This document shows positions 1-13,100 of a DNA stretch of 64,000 nucleotides, piece after piece. How positions within the stretch are numbered: the stretch's first letter is position 1; every line of letters begins with the position of its first letter. Origin of the DNA: Lanius collurio (Eukaryota > Chordata > Aves > Passeriformes > Laniidae). Below the pieces are notes generated by a model. That model did not search any database, had not been told where the DNA came from, and worked only from the letters and a program-made list of their open reading frames with translations. The stretch lies in contig JACBWW010000022.1 in assembly GCA_020086605.1 (NCBI GenBank), forward strand, positions 3,835,244 to 3,899,243, in the 5' to 3' direction. The position numbers and the translations under genes were made by a program.

Positions 1-1064
1 ATTCTAATGTTGCTGCTGGACTGGTATTGGCATGAAGAGTGAATCTGAAATAGTAATTTTTTAAATTTAAAGAAAAATGGAGAAAAAAGCCGAAACAAAG
101 GTATATACAGGTAACTTAAAATAGAAGCAAGTACCTTTCAGTATAGTCATTAAAAAAAAATCACATGATTGTAGCAAAGTGGATCTTTCTCTGTAGTTCC
201 CCAGCATGGTTGTGTTTATAGCCATTGCAATATTTTCCTTTCCACAGTTCCCTAGAATAATTGGGATGGAAGGGAATGGAATCCCTGCTTTGAGGGTGAA
301 CCAGTGTAGATCTCATGCTTGTGGTTACATTTTCTCTAAGCTCTAATCTGTGGACTCTTTAAAGTGAACTATAAAACTTATGCTCAATTTCATTTTTTTT
401 ACAGTCAAGCAATTCCAAGTGTCTCTTTCAACAGCATAAATCAGGAAAAATTATCTGCTTAAATGAGTTCCCAGCTATAGTTGAATACAACTTAAATACC
501 TTAAAATACCATTCAGTACTTTGGTATTCAGTTGAAATGTGTTGGTCCAAAAGGAGATTTTAATTATAATAAATTGTCATAGATTTTAATTTATGTTTAT
601 AAAGGAGTGTGCCTGAATCTGCATAAATATGTATTATCTGGAGCTAATTTAATAAAATTTTGGCATGTCAGTTCTCTAAAATGAATCGAGAAAAAGCACC
701 AAGATTTTTTGTGTTCTAATTTTATTTTGGTTTCTGATGTTGTTAGGAGAAATTTTTTTGAAAATATAAAAATACCACCCTTTTGGAGCTCTTCAAATAT
801 GTGTCTTGAATATGAAATAATTTTTATCCCTGCCTTTGTTGGAACTTCTGCATAAATTCACATTGGCACCTTGGTTGGGAGGGCTCTTAACATATTGAGA
901 TTAAGAACTGGGTTTAAAGAGAATATTTGAACTTGGGAACATCATTATTTGGGTTCAGTCAGAAAAGGATGGAAAGAACAGTTACAAGGATAGCAGCTTC
1001 ATCTTTTGGATAAAACAGAAAAACCGTGCTGTCATTTTCCTTCAGTCACTTTTCTTTCCTACAG
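1..1064 (+). other. PHKB intron (3' part, upstream of E1)
   Basis: AT-rich sequence with no coding exon that I can match to PHKB residues before 199. It ends in the acceptor tttctttcctacag. I see no repeat or RNA gene here. Confidence 0.8.
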
Positions 1065-1180
1065 GTGTCCTTTATCCAAAATCTTGTGTTTTGTGTGGAG
1101 AGAGCCTATCGTGTGCCTGATTTTGGTGTCTGGGAAAGGGGCAGTAAATACAACAATGGCAGTCCAGAGCTGCACTCAAG
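1065..1180 (+). CDS. PHKB: PHKB exon E1 (residues 199-237)
   Basis: 116 nt beginning in phase 0 after a strong polypyrimidine tract and cag. It encodes [20 protein letters not shown] followed by [18 protein letters not shown], almost identical to human beta (V-to-A and T-to-P changes). It lies in the glucoamylase-like domain. Donor is AAG|gtaggg. It ends two bases into a serine codon (AG) completed by the C that opens E2. Confidence 0.97.
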
Positions 1181-4100
1181 GTAGGGGAGCAAATGTAGCT
1201 CTTTTAGTCAAAGCAAGTAAATTAATAAAATGAATTCATGGGGTGAGCTAAAAATAATAATGCATGAAAATACTGTTTGAACTAAATTAAGGTTCTCTAA
1301 AGACTGAGGGATGTATTTTGGGAAAATGTGACGATCATTTCATCATGATGTGCATGCTGAAATAACCACATGGATGCTTAGCTGTTTGAATATTCAAATT
1401 CCAGTAATTATGTGCAGCTGCATGTATATAATTCTGAAAATTGTGTTCAGAACAGCTCAGGGTCTTGAGGCATATGCAATGAGATTGGAATCAGATTCAC
1501 AAAATTGGTTAGGAATAATCTGCTTTAAAAAGATGTTGAATTATGAGTTGAGATTTTCTCATCTCCACCATGGTGAGAAGAAGATGCTGGACACTGGAGA
1601 GCAGCCTGGTCCCAAATGCTTCCCCAGCTTCTTCAGATGCTGCAGGTTCTGAGCCTTGTCCCAGGAGAGAGGGGGCAATGCTGGTAGCATTTTAATGCTG
1701 GAGTGCTCCTGTTCACCTCACTGGAATTGCTCGTGTGCTGTCTGCCTTGAAGGATCAAATCTGTAATCTGATTTTTCTAGTGCTACTATTGTTTTCTTCA
1801 CTTTGTGACTTCTGAGGTTTTATTAATTATAAAAATGGCTATAGCTCGAATATCTTAGGATTTTTAAAACAGTTGGCCGTCTTAATTATCCAGGGCTTGC
1901 AAAGAATACACATTTCTTCCAGTCTTTAATATTGCTAAACAAATCTGTGGTCTCATTTGAGAATGAATGTTTATTTTTTTTGTCCACATGCAGGCATGTA
2001 TATTTTAACCTATAGATATAGTCCTTGCGGCAAAACTCTTAATTTAGGCAGTTTTTTCAGGGCTTTTATAGGACCTTTGTATGAATATGAGAGCTAAAAA
2101 ATCCAAGTTGTTGTTATATAATCTGCTTTATTACTTTGCTGTTTTGTTTTCTCCTACTGTGTCTGCAAAATTGTCAAATGCCAGACTACCTGAGCATTCA
2201 CATAGAGAATGGAATGCTTCTTTCCACATCTCACCTCATAGAAATGTGCAAAAGGAACACTGAAACTCCTGTGTCTCCTGTTTGCAGCATTCTGATTTTT
2301 CAGTATGTGAATTTCCTCCAGAGAAAACTGAGCATCTTTTAAGCAGATGGAAATGAGCATGTTGTTTTGTCTTAATCTAGACTGACATTTATAAGTTGGA
2401 GTTTAAGGGTAAACTTTTGTGAGATGGACTGGGCCAATCTAACAGATCATTGAGCTAGCACAAAGGGAAGCACAGAGCTTAGTGCTTAGCTTAGAAGTAG
2501 ACTTTGGTCATCAGAAACAAGTATTGCTCCTATTTATCTTTCTTTGTGTCCGTATGGATACTGTGCTTCGTTGTAGAAAGCTGGTAGGCAATTTCCCTTG
2601 TTCTCATAAATCAGGAAAAAGGGACAGGGAACATGGATCAAAAGACATATTTAGATATTATTGAGGAAAGCCCTGGGTACACTGAAATACTCTTTATACT
2701 TTATGTTCCAATTGTATCTACAAAAGAGAGCTATAAAAAAATTTTTGTTTTAGATTGGTGAAGCAGTTATGAGTATTAGGTCTACTCACAAATGATGTTG
2801 TGTGTCTTCTGTGATTATGGACCTCTTCAGGGTCAGTGTTATGGGTGGTGCTCTCCTGACCCTTACAGCCTCTGCTGGAAATCTCCCTACAGGCTGTGTT
2901 TGCTTTCAGAAGGAGTAGGGAATTCTTGTCTTTTATCAAAAGAGGCTTTCTTTTCCAAGAGGATATTATGCAATTGGAAATCTGTGAATAATAGCTGCAC
3001 ATTATGGCCCACGATAAAAGATGCAGATATTTTAAGCCTTCACAGCCTCGGAATTCTCTCTTAGTACAGCTCCAAACACTTCTAATAAATGATAAATAGC
3101 AAAACACTCTGTGGAGCAGATCTTCACTGATGTATGCAAATTGATGCCTTTTATTGGTTCAAAGGCAAGATTTTATTGTAGTGTGATCCCTTCCCATATG
3201 GCTGAACTTCAAAAAAATGAGTTTGTCCTGTAACCATTTGATCAAGCTGCTCTGCAGGCATCTGCTGAGTACCTGTGCAAACTGCCTCTGACACCTCCCA
3301 TATGCACTGGGAGAAAAAGGAAATTGCCAAAGTGCAGCATCCTCATATTCTGAATCTGGGACTGCAGAGCCTCAGTCTTGCTCTTCTCTGGAGTGCAGGG
3401 GTTACATTGCTATGGTGCTGTCCTTCCATGTTCATTTTGGGTTATACAGTTACAAATTTATTAGTGATGTAGAAATCTTTTCTTGTTTGCTTATTTTTCA
3501 CATCCTCTGTGGTGGTTGATACTCCAGTTGAAATGCACAGCACTCAGGTGGAGGCAAGAAATTGAATGGGAGGAGGATTAAGGGTGGATATACTTGAAGG
3601 TGTATTTTGATTTATATTTGCTAAGAATATGCGAATTTTAGTGTTTGCCCTCAAGTATTTTACTGAGGGGATGAATCTAACAATTAAAAGTTAGTGGGAA
3701 TTATGAATGTGCATTTACTAAATCTCTTTTAGCAAGCTGTAAGTGGTTTCTCTAGGTTAGTCTTATCTTCCCCTGCCCTAAATATGGCTCAAGGTCAAAT
3801 GCTACCCATAGCATTATGATTGCAAGATTGCTCTTGATAATTCCTTGACACATTATAGTAATTGGTGGCTCCAGTAAGGTCTAAGGATTGCACGTGGTGA
3901 GGTTCAGTGGGGACATTAAGGAGAGACCTTTTAATTTGAAGCACAGTGAAGGAAAGAACAGGATATTCCAAACAGAATCTCCATCCTTGGAGGTTTTTGA
4001 GATTTGTCTAATTGAGACTGTGGTTTACTTAAATTGGTCTTGGTTATGATATATGGCTTCAAGTGAGGTTTTGTTGACCTAGGTAAGTTCCTTATGTCCC

Positions 4101-7100
4101 TTCCAGCCAATGATCCTGTGAAATTTTCAGAGGAATGTTTCAAGAGGGTTTGGGTTAGGTTTTGTTTTGGGACCACCTCCAAGTAAGCACCTTTTTCTCC
4201 AGGCAGAGTCCCACAAGTTAGTACAGTCTGTTCATAGTGGTTTAATGAGCAGAGGAAGGAGGAATGTATTTATTAAAATACATTTTGCCATTAATTCATT
4301 CTGTGAAGATACTCCATTTCTTTTGTTACTAAATTTTAAGAGTATGAGGAATGTATTTCCTATACAAAGACATGAGCATAATGTTTATTGTAAAACCTCT
4401 TTAGTAATTTGCCCAACAGGAAGGCACGAATCATTAGGAATGAAATGAGTGTGAAGTGTGATCACAGTCCTGTGCTGTGTGATTGTTCACTCTTCTAAAG
4501 ACACCCTTGATGCAAAGGCTGTTCACAGACTTCTTTTTTATTTTAAAGTTGCTTCCTCCTGTCATTTACCCATAAAATTTCTGAAAACCTAAGTAGTACT
4601 TGGGTGTGTGGTTAAGGGAGTCATTGACAACGTTGGGACATTTCTGTGGTCACTTGCAAGTAATTGTGAGAGTAGTGAAGTCTCTATGGGCTTTCAATAA
4701 CTAGAGGTAGAAAAATGGTGGTCAATTACAGTAATTATTAAATTATTCTTAGTGTAGAACAAGAGTCTGCAAAGTAGAGGTGATTTCAAGGAAGCTATAC
4801 ATATTTGCCTTGAATTTCCCTCAAGTAGTATAATCCTATTTTGTAGACAGATTAAGTAGTTTTATGTTATCTGAATACCAGTGGAACATTTATTACTTCT
4901 CTACCTTTTATCAGTAACTTTTTTCTCACTCTTAAAATATGTAATAGTGGTATTAGGACTGTTACTTGAAAGGGAAAGATGAGATTTTAACATGTGAGGC
5001 AGCCTCCAGTGTGTAGGATTTCTCTGGTTTTTTTCTTCTGTATATGCAGTTTGATAATAATATTAATTCCTCTGAAAAGTTCTGTTCTGAGTCATCATGC
5101 CAATTTGTTTGATTAATTGCTAGGTGATAATTAGAATAGAGTAATTTTTTAGAACAATTACATTTTTTTTTGGTATTTGAAACAAAGCCAGAAAAGTAAT
5201 TACATTCACAGCACTTCTGAGTTCAGTTTATTTCTTCATCTCATTCTCCAACTCTAAAAGCTTTCAGCATCAGAAGACACCAAAGTGAGGCATCTGCTTA
5301 GAGCAGGCTGTGGCTAAGCTGATCAGCTTTCTCTTGTTGCACCAATTAGAGCTGAATCCCAGGAGTATTATTTCTGGCAGTGTTTCAGAAAGGAGCATGG
5401 AAGTTTATAAATGATAAAGTGTGAAATCAGTCTAAAGTATTTCTAATATTAGAACAAACACAGGTAAAGTAATACTTAAAAGAACAAATTCTGTAACTGC
5501 ACTGAATTTTTTTCATTATTTTCAATATTTTCTGTTTAATCATAATTAGACCCCATATTTAAAATACGGATTAGTTAGTAATAATTTGAAATTTAGTATT
5601 TTGCATTACTAGATAGTAAAAATCAGTTTATTTACAGTAAGGTAAAATGTTTGCTTCCATCCAGAGTGCTGCGTGGATTATAGAAAAATAAAGATTGAAG
5701 CACAGTCTCTGTTTGCAGATTTCTGCCTATTTGATTCTTGTAAATTTTTTTTTGAGGGGGGCGGGGCTGAATGATGAAGTTGTTTGTCAATACAGTCACA
5801 ACTCTTAGGTAGAAGTTGGGAATTGTTCTTATTATCTGAGTATTCACTATAACCCAGTGTTTCATTAATTATTTTTTTAAACAAAATAAACTAAGCTTTG
5901 TTTCACTGGATGCTTTGAATCTGTTTTACCAGACTGCCTAAGAGAATGTTAGAGGTGTTTATTTAATTAGCTGGGCCTCTGGAGTAATTTTGTGTAACCA
6001 CTGAGTGAGCAGAGCAAAGGCCTTTCCCTACCTGGAGTCTGCATTCCATAGAACTCTCAGAAACCTGGGACTGCTACACTCTGGGGCTTTCAGGACACAG
6101 CTCATGTAACATTTTACTTTTAGCTGCTCTGTGACTGTAATGTCTGGAATTTTGGAATCAACATGCAAAAAACATAGTGTTTTATGTGTATTTTAATGCT
6201 TTTGTTCCTTACTGCAGTTGAATGGACATGGTAAAATTGGCCTATCTGTAATTATATATTCTTTAAAACTGAGAAAAAGAGAGGAGTGAAACTGAGAGGA
6301 GAAGAATGCTTCTTCACTTTTTTTTTAAATTCTCACAAGGAAAATACAAAATGACACTTTTTTAATGAAAACACCTGCTTAAAATGTATGCTTTTATTTG
6401 TACTATAGAATTTACATAATAGTTAATAATAATTTTAATATAGACTTTGATTTTTAAATTATATAGTTATTAGTGATTTTAGTCCATAATGTCTTTAAGT
6501 GTGAGTGCTAACTTGAAGTCTTGTTGATAGAATATCTGGGTCCTGTTTTCTTTGTGATGGGGTGAAACAAAAGATGTGGCACTATATGGTTGACATCAGA
6601 AAATCCTTCTGTTACGACTCCAGATTGATGAGTTCTTTTATTATATTGAAAGATAGAAATAAGTCTTTTAAAGTTTAATGCTTGAGAGCTGGTTTGAAAA
6701 ATTGTGCTGAAGTAAATCTTCTGTCTATATACTATTAGCAAGACCTTGAAATAGATAATGCCAGATGTCTGATAGCAAGGTGAGAACAGAAGTGCCTTTT
6801 CCAGATGGTCTCTGACATTTTAAGGCAAATAAAAATGCTGAGTAGTATTTCAGAGAAAAGAAAAAAACAACCTACCACCAAAACAACCCCAAATCTGCTG
6901 CATCACCATTTTATTAACAATAAGGTTAAGCACAAAATTCAAATCAAGAAAAGATCATGGCACTGAAAGCTGTCAAGTGTATGAAATTACAGCCTGGGCT
7001 TGAATTGTGATATCTCTGGGTTTTTGTTTTGTTTCCTCCTCAGCTCCGTGGGGCTGGCCAAAGCAGCTTTAGAAGCAATTAACGGTTTCAATCTCTTTGG

Positions 7101-10100
7101 AAATCAGGTAATAAAAGTGTTTGTTTTCCCTCCTTTTGTGTTAGCAATAAGGATTTACAGGGTGGATCAGAGGATATTCAGAAGTATCTATTTGTTTGAT
7201 TCCAGCTTTAAAGGAAGTTAGTTTGCAAACTGATTGCTGCTGTTGCAGGTACAGAATTTATCTGATAAAATCATTAGTGCCCTTACTATCAAGAATTACT
7301 TGGGATTTTTCCTTAAAAAATTTCTAAAGCAGTTGCAGCTTAGTCTGAAAAGTGATTTTGTTGCCAAAATAGTTTTTTTTTCCTTCAGAACTGCATCTGT
7401 TGCTGTTACTGGAGTAGACCTCCACCTTCAAGCATTACCTTCCTTTAGTCTGCTTCCTTCCCGTGGCTTTGGATCAAGACTTTAAACAAGCTGCTTTTAT
7501 GTAATCCTGCTTTTTAACCTGTTTTTATTTCAATGTGTTGCACAGCCATAAAGTCTTTTGTCATCCTTTCATATGACTTGGATCAATTAGGAAAGCAAAC
7601 CTGTTCTGAGACTTTTCTGTCTGCCTTGTATTCCCCTTCTGTGTGCATCTTTCTTTTTGGTGCTATACCTAAAGCAGTCTGTAGCTAAAATAAAAGAATA
7701 CTCTTCCAAATTAATGGTTTAGAAAATGCACACATGGAAGAGAGATGCCATACATTCTAAAAGCTGTTGTCAAGTCTTAAGAACTAGGAGCTAGTAAGGT
7801 TCTTCAATAATGATCAGACACTATACATGCATTGTTGTTATTTCAGAAATGACATTTATCTATAATCTTTACCTTCCCAGCAGTTTCAAGTAAATGTGGC
7901 TGCTGAGTTTCCAAATTATTCTTGGCTGAATTCTGAAATGGATGAATGAATTGCTGAAGCAAGACCAGTTTAAATGCTCTGAGAGTTTGTTTCTGAGATG
8001 TGTAGCTGGCATTAGCAGAAGCCATTTTGACCTTCAGTGTGCAGAGTTTGCCTTTGTGCTTAGCTCTGCCTGTGTTCAGTAGCTTTGGGAAATCCCCCTG
8101 AGCCCCTCAAGGGCCTTGTTTGCCCCTGCAGCTGCACAGGTGCAGCCTGCAGAAATCACTGCTGAGGCACCAGTGCTTGTGGCAGGAGGGACACGTTAAA
8201 GGCTGACCTGGCAGAGTGGCACCAGTTGTTTGTGTAGGAGCTGCCTGTCCTCTCTGGGTTTGGGCAAAAACAATTTAATTTTTTTTTCATAAATCAAGTC
8301 TCTGTAAGGTGTTCTTACTACAGAAGTTTACAGTCTTTAGAGAAGTGAAAAGTAGTTCATTTGTCAAACAAGGTGGGTTTACAAAATGCAAATGAGCCTG
8401 CTCCTGAATCCCCAGAGAATCCTTCCCTGCATCACAGATTTTGGAACTGTATGTGCAGGCAAGTTGTGTTCAGAGTTTGTAGATGAGTTTAGAGATTTGT
8501 GGATAATCAGAATCTGCATTAAGAAGAAAGTTAACAAATCATCAAATCCAATGTGATTATTTGTGTACATTCTTATTGCAGCACTATTCAGTGTATATCT
8601 TGCTAGAATGACTGAGAAAACAGATGATTTTCCATGAGGAAAGTGGACAAAATGTTTTGCTTACCTTAGTATAGCAAAAGCTGAGTATTTTTATATCTAA
8701 GTGTAATTAGAGTGCAGTTAAAGAGTAAGCAAGAATAAAACCCTTTGGAAAGGTGTCTCAGTGGATGGTAGTACTGGCACACAAAGAAGTGGGCTGAGGT
8801 ATTTATGTAGAAACTTCACTGGAAAATAAAGTTTGTAATAAATAGAATGTTTGGCTCTGGAACAGTCTTCCTAGGAAAGTAGTATACCAAAAAAACTGAC
8901 TGCTGTTTAGGAGAAATTTGGTGGATTTATGAAAATTTCTGGTATTTATGACCTTAGTGGAATGAATTCACATTGAATGTGTCTTCCAGTGGGGAGTGAT
9001 CCTGAGATTCGTTATCAGTTGCAACATAAATGAAGATACCTGTTCATTAACAAACCTGAGTTTGCAAGAAATTGCCTACTGGTAATACTTCTAAGTGCTG
9101 TTGATTCCTTTTAATCTCTATCTCAGCCAGGGGAATTGAGTGTTTCAGGAAGCATCAAGAAGTTGACAGAGAAATACAGTGTAAAATTACTGATTTTATT
9201 AGGAAGTAGATTTTGCTAAGGAGCAAAATGTTGATAATGCAGACCTTAAAACAACTGAAAAGCAGAATACTTTTATTTGCTGCAAAAGTCCTTTTCCAAA
9301 GCAGTACCTGTGCTGAATATCCAGTTGTTTGTTTTCTAACTGACTTGTAGCAAAACATTCAGCATCACTGTTGAGAACATTTCCTGCGTTCACAGGAAAG
9401 AACATCCACTTTTTTTTGTTTGTCCTTAATACAGGCCTCATTCTTCAAGAATTAATGGAAGAGTTAATAGCTCGAATGAATCATATAATTACTAATCAGT
9501 GATAAAACCATCTAATTTTGGCTGTACTTCAGTATATTTGAAAACCAAAATATTTTCAACTTGATGTTGTGCTATGTTTTCTGATAAAAATTTTCAGCTC
9601 CCCAGCACTAACAACACAAATTAAACAGAGGATCAGTGAGTTTCAGCAGGATGCACTAACCTCTTTCCCTCTCCCTTAAACAAATGCCATGTTGTGTTCA
9701 CAGGGCTGCTCTTGGTCTGTTATATTTGTGGATTTTGATGCCCATAACCGGAACAGGCAGACCCTGTGCTCATTGCTGCCCCGAGAGTCAAGGTCTCATG
9801 TAAGTCAGTAAAAGAAATTCACCTCAGCAGAGTGTGGAGAGAACAAATGGATGTGACTTCTTAGTTGTGTGATGGACCTTCTGATCTGCTTGATAAAGAT
9901 GAAATTTGCTGGGAAAGTGTTAAATCTTTGCTTTAAGAAGACAGTGTCACTGTGATGTAGTTTTTCTGAAGAGGAATTTTTTTAATACTTAGATTAAAAT
10001 GGTAACCTCTTGGTAGCTTTCTAAACATTTTCAAAATAAAATTTGAAATAATGTGAGATTTGCAGCCTTGGTGATTAGGTTTTCTTTTCTTTTGGCCTAG

Positions 10101-13100
10101 TTTCCACTATACACTGTGTCTGCACTTTTGAAACCCTTTGTTTTAGCTTTAATTTTTCTTTTGTCTAGGAAAGAAGCCTTAAAGGTTGGCTTATCCTAAA
10201 TTGCTGAATATGAAGGATTTATTTTTGTTGTAAGCTACTGTTACAAATGTATTTCCTCATGTGGGTAAATCTAAGTGACATAAGTATAGATTAGTTAAAA
10301 AAACATCTATTTCAGTACTAGCATCAGAGGTAAATTTGGTGTTAGAGAATCAGCAATTTAAAATGAGTGATAATAGAGTTCTGCTTTTTTATTCATTCTG
10401 GAATATAATAGCAGTTTTGTTCATGAAACAGGCTATTAATCTTAAACATTAATAGTTTACTTATTGTGTAGGAGAATTATAGCAGAGTTGTAATGCTGGA
10501 TAATTAAAATAAAAGGCACCGTCAGCTACTTTTTTTATAGTCAAATGGTCTTTTAGAACTCTTGCTGTTTGTTATTTGCTGGAGACTTGAAATATTCCAG
10601 CAGAAGCTGATTTTATAACCTGCTTGTCCCATGGAAATCTTTGTGTCCTTTTCTTCCTTTTATGGGTTCATGTCAGTCATATTGGCAAAGACAGTTATTT
10701 TAAACAGTTGAATATCTTGACTATATCAGCAGAAAAGGATACTTCCTTGTGTGTTTCTGGAAGCTTACCTGTAGAGGTGATGCACTAGTTAGTAACTTTT
10801 CTTGTGTTTATAATTCATAATAGATCCACGTGGTTCCTGAGAAGGTTGCTCATATTTTTTTTTTAATTACTCCCTTTTCTTCTTAATTGTTAATCAGATA
10901 GGCTTGTTTGTTCCAGCACCCTAAGAATATTTCTGGAAAAGCTGTTCAGAAAATAGGATTTAATCATAGGTACTTCTCAGCATTGCACCTTCATAAAATA
11001 TTTGTGCTTCTTTTTGAGCATATGATACCCCAATATTTGTGTTTCCTCCAGGAATAATCTGGAGAATATATTTAAAAAGAAAACAAACAAAAATCCCCAG
11101 ACACAAAGTTTTAGAATGTTTTCAATTATGCCTGCACATGACCAGCTGTAAAAGAGGTGACATTCTTAGTCAAATTGTGTATCTGCACATTTGGTTTGCA
11201 GTTTATCCTGATACTTGCTAAGAAGTCTTATTTTGCACACTATTTCCCTATATTAGTGCTGTGATTTTGATTAGATAATGTTCCAAATGTATATTTCACT
11301 TAGTTAAACAGTCTTTGTTTGTGCATCAAGTAATTGTCAGAGATCTAATTAGATTTGTGATGTCTTATTTCTCCCTCTCATACAGAATACTGATGCGGCT
11401 CTCCTGCCCTGTCTTAGTTATCCTGCATTTGCTTTGGATGATGAGGTTCTGTTTGGTCAAACACTAGATAAAATTATTAGGAAGCTGAAAGGAAAATATG
11501 GGTTTAAAAGATTTCTGAGGGACGGGTACAGGACAGCCCTGGAGGACAGAACGCGGCGTTATTATAAACCAGCAGAAATTAAGGTAAAATTCCTGCCCCG
11601 TGTACCTGCCCCCCCTGCAGGTCCTGGAATCAGAATTGCACAGGGATTCCTAAAGGCTTCAAGGCAAGGAGATGCCTTCTGTAATTTGCATGTGCAGTTT
11701 TCAGAGATTGCTAAGTCAGCAAGTGAGTCATTGGTTTGTTTTGTAATGAATGTGCTTTCATTTACATTTAGGGTACAGTTGATTTCACATAACAAATAAG
11801 GAAATTATTTATCATTTCATTTAATTTCACAGCTGACTACAGTCTGAGTGTGTGGAAAACAGTTTTGCTTTTGATCACAGTATTTATCAGTTAAGGTTAT
11901 CTAAATGAAAATTTATTTCTTTTTTCCCCCATAATTTCTCTGTGAAAAATAAAAAGTAGATTATTTAAATATTCTGCTTGAGAGTGAGCCACAGCAGATG
12001 TAAAGGCACAGTTAAAGTGCCCATAGAATAAGAAGTGATAACCTAAATGTACTAAAATATTTTTGCATTCATGTTTGTCTTTTGTTGCTTAGAAATTATT
12101 CAACAGGGTTATTCAGATACATGTCCTTAAATGGAAATGATGAAATGTCTGATGAATTTTCCTTCTTTGCAGCTTTTTGATGGCATTGAGTGTGAATTCC
12201 CTCTGTTTTTTATTTTTATGATAATTGATGGTAAGTATAGCTTTACATTCCTGTTCCCTAAAGGCATTAGAGAGATGAGCTGTTAGAGGAACAATACAAA
12301 ATTATTTTCCTGTCCTGCCAAAATAAACCGTAATGCAGTGACACTAAACATCTCATTGAGAGTTCTGCCTCCTGGGTTAAAAAACCCCAAGCATCCCTGT
12401 ATTTCAGCATTTCTAATGTGAACAGTTTTTAGAGTGTAACTCAATAAGGGATTGTTAAAAGCTTCAATCTGTGGCATTGTCCTGCTTTGCCTTTTAAGCC
12501 TAAAAACTTTCCTATGTGGCAGAACTTCACAGCAGCACGAGGGAGAACACACTGACATGCTCAATGTGCACCAGGGCTTTTCAAGTTCAGCATTGTGTGG
12601 CAATTGAATCAGAATTCAGAAGAGAAAAAAGGAAGCCAGGAAAGGTCTGGTTTCCTCCTGGCCATAATTTTTCATGTAGTCAGTCTGATTGAATAATAAA
12701 ACAAAAAAGTCAAAACAAGAGCAACAAAACCAACATTACCTAGCCCTTGACTTGAGGACAGGAGACACACCAAAGAAGTTCAAGGGATGAATTCAGGATA
12801 GAAGCTAAAACTTGCATAGAACAGAAGTCTGAATAAGAAAATGAGTAGGATTACAGCTGTCAAAAAGATTTTTAAATGGAGTAAAATCTGTCCATCTTTT
12901 CTTTCTCCTGTAGCATGTTGAATAGTTTTCAGATAAAGACAGTGAGGGGCACAGAAATCTGCCATCAGCCCCGACTCCTCTGCGGCCACCCACAGATTAA
13001 AATATTGCGTTTGAAGATATAATAAGGTTTCACAATTGATATTTCTAAAGAAATGTTTGACATTTTTCAAACAGTAAGGGCCAAAATTGAGGAGAAAGGC

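Noticed and set aside
2718..3107. 129-codon minus-strand open frame in intron 1
   Set aside because: No recognisable domain, no codon bias and no splice context; overlapped by a plus-strand frame of similar quality.
11584..11799. Open extension of exon E4 past its donor
   Set aside because: Similarity to PHKB stops exactly at the GT donor and resumes in E5; the extension is intronic read-through.
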